Shown here: piece after piece, positions 55,241 to 64,000 of the stretch | Layout: every line of letters begins with the position of its first letter | Position numbering within the stretch: the stretch's first letter is position 1 | Source: Marsupella aquatica | Taxonomy: Eukaryota > Marchantiophyta | Length of the DNA: 64,000 nucleotides | Direction: 5' to 3' | Assembly: GCA_973895155.1 (NCBI GenBank) | Contig: OZ316893.1 | Span: 20,956,001 to 21,020,000, forward strand | Position numbers and translations under genes: made by a program | The notes under the pieces: model-generated | What the model was told of the DNA's origin: nothing | The model's database searches: none | What the model saw: the letters and a program-made list of their open reading frames with translations, nothing else

Positions 55241-56719
55241 GGAGGTGGTCCATGCCATCTTGGGCAGTTCATGTGTCCTTTTGGTTGCCTGGTCATTCTG
55301 ACTATGTGAACCTACTCTTCACCAGCTAGTGTCTAGAATGAAGACTCTAGATCATAATTAATTGGGAGGCAGAACCAAGGCTAGGGGTGTGGGTGGAAAA
55401 TGGGGATTGGGGCAGAGTGAGTCTCTACAAAAAGCATAGCACGTGAGGAGCCAATGGAAACTAATTGAACTTCAACATGCAATGAATTTGAATGTCCCTG
55501 ACTCGTATTTACATTTGAAGATTGGGCAGTCAGGCTTAGGGTTCAACGCTAATCAAACATCATCAAAAGCTAGGATAAGGGCCTGCAGTCTGGAGTGACG
55601 CCTATAGACCATGACTCTGGCAGCACAATTGTTGATTGTTAAATCTAGCACCTGTTGGATCTGTTGGATTAGTGGAGAGGGCCTGTACTGGCCTGTACCC
55701 TGGAAGAACACTGGATTATGCTCATACTAATTCTCAGAGAGAGAGAGAGAGAGAGAGATGTACAACTATATTGCACAGTGAATCTTGATGCAAGTGTAAT
55801 TAATATGGGGGTTCAATCATGTATGTTAAGTGAGTTTTCATAAACTGCCCACAAGCCATACACAAATAGGATATATTTGGCTGCGTCCACATCCCACCTA
55901 TGCGCTTCTATTCTTTCCACTCCAAAGTATTGTCACGGATTCAGATTGCTTTCAAATGTCCACCAATATTTCCAAAAATCTACAACTAGAGACAAATAAT
56001 CTATTTTGGGGGCTAGCAGTGCTACAAAATGTAACAACTACAATATTGAGAGGACTATCTGTGGTATTTTTTAAGAAAATTTGATCAACAACATGGATTC
56101 TTCAAAATGAGTCTTTTATGATATAAAGTCAAAGGTGAAACAAAGCATACAAAAATGATAGAGGGCTCATTAGAAAAAATATGAGGAAAACACAGTCAAA
56201 ATTTGTGTTCTAAAACATTAAATGCATGTTAAAGCTAAAACAATCATTTACAAGAATAAAATGAAATTTACTATTTTAAAGAAAAGCAACAAGAAAATAG
56301 GGTCCCAAACGATTTAATGCTGTAGTTAATTAATATGACATTGTTACGGACCCCCATGAGAGGTCTCTTGCAAATTCCCTGCCACGAGGTTGCACCACAT
56401 CACCACAACCAGCCACAAACAGGAATGATCCTATTTCTAACAATAACAAACGTGCACATTCCTGTTTGTGGCAAAAGCAACATAATTTTGGGGGCGCCAT
56501 GCCGTAAATATTAAACGTAAAAAAAACCAAAATACAAAGGGAGATATGTCATTAGTAAAATAAAGTTACCATTTTGATGTTTGTCAAAGATATATCAATG
56601 TTTTATATCAAAATGCTTATATTTTTTAATTGTTTGCAAGTTTGAAAAAACCAACCAATAGAAATGTACATAGTTAAAACCCCTTTGGCTTCACATTGTA
56701 AAATTAAATAATCAATCTC
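55241..56719. other. AT-rich spacer
   Basis: A (GA)n microsatellite is at about 55735-55758. No gene was recognised. Confidence 0.35.
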
Positions 56720-57200
56720 CTTAGTACCTGATAAAATTTGTCAATGTTTGATTCATTGGAAAACTCAAGATCAAGATTTAGAAACTCATGACCTCTTTAG
56801 TAGTGTCTTGATAAAATCTCTCAATGTCACACTCATTGGAAAGCTAAAGTAAAATTAAAAACTCATCATTTCCTTAGTACTTGACAAAATCTATCAATGT
56901 TAGGTTCATTGGAAAGCTAGAGAAATTAAGATACTCATGATCTCTCTAATTCTTGATGGATAATCTCAATGTCACACATTAGAAAGATAGAGAGATTGAA
57001 AACCTCATGATCTCTTTAGTATCGTGACAAAATTTGACATGAAATTTGTCAATGTCGGACTCAATGTTGGAAAACTAAAAGAATTCATGGACTCATGATC
57101 AAAATTTCTTATACTCACACTCATTGGAAAGGCAAAGAAATTCAAAAACTCATTTGGAACTTGACAAAATTTGTCAATATGAGGCTCATTGGAAACCCTT
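56720..57200 (+). repeat. Degenerate tandem repeat, about 65-85 bp, seven units
   Basis: The phrases TCAATGTC(A)CACTCATTGGAAAG and AAACTCATGATCTCTTTAGTA recur at roughly 56741, 56828, 56894, 56969, 57052, 57115 and 57172 with many substitutions. Confidence 0.7.
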
Positions 57201-57540
57201 TTATCGATTAAGAGATATCACAATCTCATCACCATCACAAACTTGCATCATGCACTATTTTGTGTTCATTCTATTTCTACCACATGAATTAGTGTTATTC
57301 ACACTATCTACAATAACACTGAAAAACTAGTGTGAAAAAACTATTATTTTGAAAAATACTCAAGAATTAGTGTTACTTTGGACTCAAGATAATCCATTTT
57401 TTTACCAAAAATTCCAAGAAAACTGGAAAAAAACTATTCTGAACATTGGACAAAATTAGTGTTATTTGACTCAAAAACACTTTAACCCAAAGTTAGTGTT
57501 ACTAATGCTAATTTTTGCATAACACTGTTATGATGAAGAG
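57201..57540. repeat. Dispersed TTAGTGTTA / AACAC repeats
   Basis: The nonamer TTAGTGTTA (or its AT-rich variants) and complementary AACACT motifs recur at least seven times, in both orientations. This could be a degraded foldback element. Confidence 0.4.
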
Positions 57541-59039
57541 TGTAGACTGTCTAGCAGACAGTCTTTTTGAAAGCTTTAAATTTGGGTGTGACTTGTCAAC
57601 AGATAAGTGGAAGTAACGCTGGACATGTACCAACAATTTGTTCTTATGTCATTGACCAATGAAGCAAAATGTTCCCTATTGAATTAAGCATTCTCTGTGA
57701 TTGAGCCAGAACATCTACAGGATGGATCTGAAATTTTCAACCTGGAAGGTATGAATTGTTTACAAAGGCATGCTTAGGATGTCAGAACAGTTCTGCTTGG
57801 ACCAGACTAGTCAGACCGAGCATGGACATGGTGGGTGAGCCTTACTGGGAACCAATGGGCCCCAAGGTTGGCCAGACCATCACAGGGCACAGGCCTCCTG
57901 GACTTAGTAAAAACACACTCCACACCTGGATCCAAAAGCTGGTTGCTCACACAGGTGGACTCATTTAAAATGGGGCTGATCCATATTGGTTCTGCTTTTA
58001 TGATTCAAGTCCTATGGACCCTTGGCCTGAAAATTCAAAGGGTGATAAATTGAGTTCCTCAAACATTTGGAAGGACACTCCAATTACCCTCACTTACCAA
58101 TATTGTAAGAAACAGACAAGCGCAGGCAATGGCCAATGAAGGTAATGTGGTAGAAAAATCACTAAATTGGAAGGTGGGCTTCAAGGCTCCCATCATGGTA
58201 ACATTAGAAAATTGCAATGGCAAGAATTGGATCACAAATGATCTATGCATAATTTCCCTTGATGATCAGAATTTGTTACAGGTTGCAGGTAGGAACAGTT
58301 GATTTGACACTTCATTTTTATGGTCATGACTGCTCAATCAAACTCTGATCTTGTGCACCACTCCCATCTGTATATGTGATCATCTTCTCTCTTAGTTTCC
58401 TGTGTGGGTTCATCATTTTTCATTATTGTATTGACTTTTGTTTGATAAACATATGCCTACCATTTTTCATTATTGTATTGACTTTGTTTAATAGAGATAT
58501 GCCTACCCCAGTAAGTCATCCTCTCTTAGCTTCTCATTGTGACCAGCACGTTGAATATGGGGATGACAAAACCTTCACAGAAGAGTGACATTAAGTATTA
58601 GGGAAGTGATCAAACATACAATGTAACAGAGGAAAATCATGAAATGCATGTTTTTCTAAGTGGTATGAAAACTACTTGCAAGAGTCAGGCAGGGAGTCGG
58701 GGCGGTGCACCAGGCCCCAAAGTTCAAGAGGGAGAAATGTCACATGTTGTGAGACCAACAAAATGCTTGTAGGGCAATCAACAGAACTAGCTTTTAGCCT
58801 TGCCAATGATATTTTTTAACACCATGTTTTACTGTTTAGTTCTTCACCAAGGAACTATGACCCAAATGAGATCATGACCAGTTGCCCCAGGTTCGTTTCT
58901 TGGACAAAACTGGCGTTCCATAAGCTTTGACAGCTACTACAGTACACAAGCACGAGTTCGTCCTCATCCTCATATAAGGGGAAATTGAATCACACCCAGA
59001 CACCGCATTTTACGTTTCAGTCTGTGAATGCGAAGACAA
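57541..59039. other. Unassigned DNA with one long open stretch
   Basis: From 58054 to about 58300 on the plus strand a frame stays open for about 80 codons (SLNWKVGFKAPIMVTLENCN, NWITNDLCIISLDDQNLL) with protein-like composition but a stop at its upstream edge and no known domain. A 35-bp duplication (CATTTTTCATTATTGTATTG) lies at 58411-58487. This is probably old element sequence. Confidence 0.25.
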
Positions 59040-59380
59040 GTTTTTGAAGTGGAAGCAAGGAATCCCACCAAGACTCTAAATGCAAAGAAAGATCCCCGCT
59101 CTGAAATGGAAGCAAAAATAAGATTCCGCTTTGAAGCGGAAGCAGGACAGATTCCGCTCTGTAGTGGAAGCAAAGGTCGACGTTCAACAGTGCATAATTA
59201 TTCCTCTCTGAAGTTTAAGCAAAGGTCGACATTCAACAGTACATGCAAGAGACGTCATCTACAAGAGCAGAGGAAGGGATTCCGCAAGCCCCATAGCTAG
59301 TAGAACAGCACACCAAGTACATGCAAGAGACGTCATCTACAAGAGCAGCGGAAGTGCTTCCGCAAGCCCCACAGCGCACC
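59040..59380 (+). repeat. Tandem repeats of GATTCCGCTCTGAAGCGGAAGCA type and a 75-bp duplication
   Basis: Short units pairing CCGCT(C/T)TGAAG with (T/C)GGAAGCA occur about four times at 59095-59170, and each is partly self-complementary. Then GTACATGCAAGAGACGTCAT to CCGCAAGCCCCA is duplicated (59239-59293 and 59317-59373). AAGGTCGACRTTCAACAGT is also present twice. Confidence 0.75.
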
Positions 59381-61110
59381 AACTTCTTCCAGCTTACATC
59401 AGAGGTAAAGACCGAGATATGAGTCAAAGTGCAATTAAGTTAGCCAATCTGGGATTTCTGGAGATGTGAACACGTGTGATGTACCATACAACCACACTCG
59501 CTTCTTCGTACAACACTACTCCTGATTAGGTGTCCGTGTGATGATATTGCTAGGGGATTAACGACTGCAATTTAGAGGACATGAACGGAAGAGAACACAT
59601 TTCAAGGGGAAGATGGAGGTTCCCAAGGAACGTGAGTCGCACGACCAGTAGGCGTTTCTTCCGTGCAGAAAGCCTCGTACGATCAGAAAGCACAAGAATG
59701 AGACAGTACAGCTCAAAACGACGTGTAACTCCAGGAAAGGCAAACCGTGCTTCGAGGTATTTCCCTCAAAGAATGAGAAGTGCACACGCGTGAGAACTTT
59801 CCTCGTTCTGTGAGAAGACACGAAGGGCCCATTCAAAACTCCAGAGCCCAAAAACCCACTCACGTCACGCGACATTCAAACTCCGCATTGTACATGAAAT
59901 AGCCCGTGAATGAATCTCCTACCCTTTCCAGTATGAAATTTTCGACAAGAATTAACCCCGTGAAAGTCCAACCACGGACTTCGACGATGCCACCCGCGAA
60001 TGTTGCCCTTCCATCCGAGGACTACAATAATTTATGTGGAGACAGGTGAGTCAGAGCAACTTCTTTTTGACTGAAGGCACTCAGGTGCAGCAACGAAACC
60101 AATGAGAATAATAACTCGTCAATAATTTAGAGGTGGTTGTTTGATACCTGATCTCTCGGTATTTAACTTTTGCCGGGTACAGTTCAATCGCAGTTTTCTA
60201 ACTCGGCGGACACTTGGCCAACAACAAATTTCTGGGAAGAACGATCCTAGGACTCCATCTGTTGCAATTTGATAGTCAAATCTACCGACACGCTAAAGCA
60301 GCCACCACCACGTCCTATTTGTATATCAAGTCCATGCTGCGACCAACACCCATTTGGGACACACAACCGGACAGACTTGGAGCAGGAGAAGCAGCTCACA
60401 GTACGAATCTAACCACAGAGCGTGGCTTCCAAGCAACAGAGGGGTGTGCACGGAAAGAGACGAGGGAAGCGGAGTGATTTTGCACAGGAGGCAGCAATGG
60501 CAGGCTCTCACCTGGACTTTACCCCGAGTTAGTATAGTGGAGCGGAAGTGTGAACTCCAGAGATGATGCCAGCCATACCAGCGAATTTGAATCGCAGCCA
60601 TTGGCTCTCTTAAGAGGCCCACAGATATAACGTCATCAGGGTCTAGCTACGGGCTGCACCTAATTGAGAATTATGAAGGCCTGCTGAATGCATCCGCGCA
60701 ATGACAACTTTTTCGAAGAGCTTCATCGTGTTTCTGACTGGCAACTCATCCTTGTGGATCTAACTACGCACAAGAATCACCTATACAAACCTACCAAAAG
60801 AATCATCATGACCATCCTTCAACTCTTAAAAACTTCTTCAAACTCGACACGAGAGCTAAGGTAAGGATTTATACAGAGTCAAGCGTCAATAATCTACAGG
60901 AATTCCTGACCGCCAGCGAACCAGTCATTGATCGAGGCACAACAACGCCATGCAACGCAATGCACAGGAAGCGTAAGTTCTTCTGCATGAGCAGATATAC
61001 TTTCCCAAGATCTGACCGGCGTCTGAGCACAATCAATGTCCGCAGCCGCAGAAGCAGTGAAAAGTGAAAAAGAAAGGGGTCAATTCTTGCCCCTCTACGA
61101 AGAGTGACTA
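59381..61110. other. Spacer downstream of the DUF1644 gene
   Basis: No gene was recognised. Open frames of 70-105 codons (59558-59875 minus, 60214-60477 plus) lack motifs. The part next to 61111 should contain the 3' UTR of the minus-strand gene. Confidence 0.3.
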
Positions 61111-62502
61111 TCACAAGATATCCCCCCGGGATCGAGGTCTGCTTCGACGCCTCCGGCTAGTAGAGCCGCCTAATCCTCCTTCTACATTTACATTGCTGCC
61201 ATTGAGACTGCTGATCCCACCACCAATCCCACTCCCTTGGAAGTTCTCCCCCCACAAGGCACCGCGCACCATCGGACTCCCGGCGGGTCCTCTAGATGAT
61301 CGATTCGCCCGTGCTTGCAAGCCTCGTCCTCCACCGAACGGAGCAGTCGGCCCAAACACTTGGAACAGCAGAAACACAGTCCACCAATTGCCATCGTCCC
61401 CGGGAAAATCACTCTCGTCCCCTTCATCTTCATGTTCCTCCTCGTCATCGTCAATTACGTAGTCTCCCAGCACTGTGGCCCCCGGCATGGCAGACCGGAT
61501 GGTGCTGAGTACATCTCCCAGATCGCGCTGGCGCTCCAACCGTCGCCAATCGCGTTGCCTGGCAGGGTCAATGTCAGACGGTCGAGCCGAGGGATGCACT
61601 GCTCGCGCGTGCTCGCGCAGCTCTTTGTACGTGCCCGTAAAACTACAACCCTCCTGAGCGCATCCTCGTGGCTTCCGGTTCAGTTGGTGCCGAGCTGGCT
61701 CGATCACTTTCCAACCAAACACCTTGCCTCTGCAAAGTGGACACAACAAATCCGCCACTTCGGCGCCGGAATCGCCTGCCGAAGCAGCCCCGCTCGCAGC
61801 TCTCCCGTCGTCGTCAAGGCCCAAACTGGCAGCACCGCCAAGACTGATGGTGGGATCGGCTCCCAAGAACTCTGCCCCGTCGCTTGCTCTGATGTCAGTT
61901 CCATGCAGCATGGCGAGCCCTCTCACCAGCGCAGGAGATGATACAGATGATGCATTAGTCGACGACGATGACCGCTCGGCCGAGACCAATCTATCGTGCA
62001 GTGCTACAAGGCGGTTGTTAACTCCGGTAGCGTCTGTCCCCACCGCTGGGGGAACAACTCTGCTGCCTCTAAGGCCTGTGATAGTAGTTTGTGGGCTAAA
62101 GCTGCGGAGAATTTCATTGGGTGTTTCTGGTGAGAAACCTCCCCCCGTTACGCTTTCTAAAGGGCTGCCTTCTGCTGAATTACTCTTGTCGTTGGCAGTC
62201 TTAGCCTTCCTATACTGATCGAGACAGTTGGAGTGGCGGTAGCTGGTGTCACACATGTACGGGCGACATCCATTGTCGTGCGAACTGCATTGCAAGAGGA
62301 CTGCATTGTGCGGACACTCCATGCAAATTGGACATGTCGATTCTTCCCAGTCTTTCCTCGTCGAACTTTCTTCCCCTCCTCCCCCTTCTTTTGAAGAGCT
62401 TCCTTGCGAAACCCCTCCTCTTCCATTCGTGGAATATGGGCCCCTACAGAGCGACCCTCTCGATTTTGGTGACAGTATCCGGCCACTCGGATCCTTAGGC
62501 AT
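61111..62502 (-). CDS. DUF1644 zinc-finger-like protein
   Basis: A single-exon gene of 463 codons. The DUF1644 signature is clear: CPICMECPHNAVLLQCSS from Cys57, then GCRPYMCDTSYRHSNCLDQY to about residue 97, and after a serine/alanine-rich linker (about 102-250) a second part: LLCPLCRGKVFGWKV (Cys254, Cys257), then Cys281, Cys286, His298 and His303 in a C2H2-like arrangement (GCSFTGTYKELREHARAVH), and the ARQRDWRRLERQRDLGDVLS helix. An acidic run (DDDEEEHEDEGDESD, about 351-365) and a glycine/arginine-rich tail ending in SRRRRSRPRSRG follow. This is the plant-specific order. Plant relatives (for example rice SIDP364) localise to the nucleus and respond to ABA and salt; the biochemical role is unknown. 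The start is the first ATG, shortly after in-frame non-coding sequence, and is followed by a Ser/Gly-rich stretch. There are no breaks or missing cysteines. Confidence 0.93.
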   Translation of the reverse strand: MPKDPSGRILSPKSRGSLCRGPYSTNGRGGVSQGSSSKEGGGGEESSTRKDWEESTCPICMECPHNAVLLQCSSHDNGCRPYMCDTSYRHSNCLDQYRKAKTANDKSNSAEGSPLESVTGGGFSPETPNEILRSFSPQTTITGLRGSRVVPPAVGTDATGVNNRLVALHDRLVSAERSSSSTNASSVSSPALVRGLAMLHGTDIRASDGAEFLGADPTISLGGAASLGLDDDGRAASGAASAGDSGAEVADLLCPLCRGKVFGWKVIEPARHQLNRKPRGCAQEGCSFTGTYKELREHARAVHPSARPSDIDPARQRDWRRLERQRDLGDVLSTIRSAMPGATVLGDYVIDDDEEEHEDEGDESDFPGDDGNWWTVFLLFQVFGPTAPFGGGRGLQARANRSSRGPAGSPMVRGALWGENFQGSGIGGGISSLNGSNVNVEGGLGGSTSRRRRSRPRSRGDIL

Positions 62503-64000
62503 TTTGTTAATTCGTTTCGTTATCTTCTTCTTTATCTATTGACACACGCTGAGAGACAACATCCCACCGCACAGAAAACACAGAATCAGTAAACTTTGCA
62601 TAACCAACGAAATGTATCATATCAACATGTTCGATGCCAAGACTTCGATACTCCAACAAATCTCATCAGGTCAATATGGCCAAAAGGGAAAGAATGAGTT
62701 CTCAAGGTCCACAAGTCCCATCCTTTCTAGAGGCACATGGAGAAAATGGGAGTATTACAGCCAAAACAGACCAGACTCGGGACTCGAACCAACCCACCCT
62801 AACATACAAACACAAGCACTCCGGCCATAAGAAAAGAACTTCGGCAAGAGACAAGAGAACGGGCACATGGATTGATGGCCAACATGTTGCTCTGACGATA
62901 AACCACACACTGCAGATATTACACGCATAACCAAAACCCGATATCAACGTCAACTTAGATCTTGCTCACATTGGGAAAAGAGAGGCAGCCCTAAGAACAA
63001 AAGGAGATTAGAGCTGACGAACAACAGCATCCACGGTACCCTATCGCACCCAAAAAGAGAACACCTAGACTGCTCATCCTGGGACAAACGTGCAAGTAAT
63101 GCGACTAGGCCAGCGGCCGAGCATCCCAACGTATTCACGGCCCGACCAAATTGGAGAAAGGAAAATCTATCCTTGCCCGAAGAAATGGAAATCAGTCGAG
63201 TCCGAAGAAATTGGAAAAACGCAAAGCGAAACTAGAATAACTGTCACATGCCAGAGACCAAAGAGAAACAGGGCATGGTGAAGGTAGACCTATGTATTGG
63301 AGTCGCCTTCCACGGACATTCTGGATGCAAATTCATCGAGGAAAGAGATCATGGGATGGCACGTTCGGGACAAGATGTGCGTGGGAACAGGGAACAATCA
63401 GCGAGGAAGAAAGTTCACAACAGGCTTCTCGAAATTACGAGGGGATGGTTTGCACACAGACAGCCAGATAGGCAACCACCCAACCTACACCGCTTGGAGA
63501 GGTCTGTCCACCTCTACGGAAAGAGGAGGCGCCTTTCTGACCCTATCGGCGACTCGGAGAACAAATGTATAACATTAAAGCCGTAATCGATGGCGTAAGC
63601 TTCAAGAAAAAGAAAAAATGAACGACATGGACAGCAGTGACCAAAATTAGCTTAGTAAGGGCGCTTGCGTAAGGATCAAGTCGGAAAAGGACAAAGAAAA
63701 GAACGAAAATCCAATACAGCGAACAAATGTCTAAGTTATCCCTTGTTCAAAACAGGGAATCAATAACCTCGGGAACGATGATGAACCCATCCAGACGGAA
63801 CAATGGGAACGAGCCATGAGGGACAACATAATAACTTGAGATCCCGTTCGAGACCTTTATTCAAAGACGACGATTACAACGGCGTATATCACGACTCCTT
63901 AGGGGTATCCAACCATCAGTGGGAGAAAGATGACAATCCAAGCCTCTCAAGCATGAGATAGATAAACAGTGTATACATATGCAACCCACCACCGACCCCC
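62503..64000. other. Upstream region of the DUF1644 gene and unassigned DNA
   Basis: The first few hundred bases should hold the minus-strand promoter. Open frames at 62634-62930 and 63248-63586 (plus) show no domain. A GGTTCGAGTCC-like stretch on the minus strand near 62770-62790 resembles a tRNA B box, but no tRNA folds around it. Confidence 0.3.

Noticed and set aside
62760-62800. tRNA-like B box (GGTTCGAGTCC on the minus strand)
   Set aside because: No matching A box at the right distance and the flanking bases do not pair as a T arm; no cloverleaf.

Overview
The window looks like nuclear DNA of a land plant. It has spliced genes with GT-AG introns, plant-specific protein families (methylesterase-like hydrolase, EUL-domain lectin, DUF1644 zinc-finger protein, plant SEC14-type lipid-transfer protein, receptor-like kinase), TTTAGGG-type telomere-like repeats, and plant-style mobile elements (copia LTRs with an initiator-tRNA primer site, a CACTA element, a tRNA-derived SINE). 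Introns are long and the gene density is low (four convincing genes and one broken gene in 64 kb). The divergence of the proteins from flowering-plant relatives I know suggests a lycophyte, fern or bryophyte rather than an angiosperm; this is inference only.

Layout. Positions 1-19,000 are almost entirely repeats: three related copia-type LTRs (1659-1990 minus, 9872-10195 plus, 18005-18349 minus), two with a recognisable primer binding site; degraded copies of a non-LTR-like retroelement (C-terminal piece at 3119-3820, a decayed second copy near 10733-10936, and several tails); a 1.9-kb non-autonomous CACTA element at 12235-14144; and a block with interstitial telomere-like repeats and a 22-bp palindrome (14400-15860). 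Positions 21,741-24,308 hold a five-exon secreted alpha/beta-hydrolase gene. Positions 26,763-28,443 hold the kinase half of a receptor-like kinase broken by a frameshift. Positions 29,100-41,300 are gene-poor, with tandem repeats, Helitron-like ends, a degenerate TCAACATCTTT array and a SINE inserted in that array with a 17-bp target duplication. Positions 41,359-46,134 carry a complete 11-exon SEC14-like gene on the minus strand. Positions 46,135-52,672 are spacer with several tandem repeats. Positions 52,673-54,021 hold a four-exon EUL lectin with histidine-rich ends. Positions 54,100-61,100 are repeats and unassigned sequence. Positions 61,111-62,502 carry a single-exon DUF1644 gene on the minus strand.

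The genes do not form an operon or a visible pathway; this is ordinary eukaryotic spacing. Relatives of the lectin and DUF1644 protein are stress-responsive in other plants, but nothing here shows shared regulation. The exon models were built by hand from splice consensus, reading phase and family knowledge; every internal junction given for the three multi-exon genes keeps the frame.
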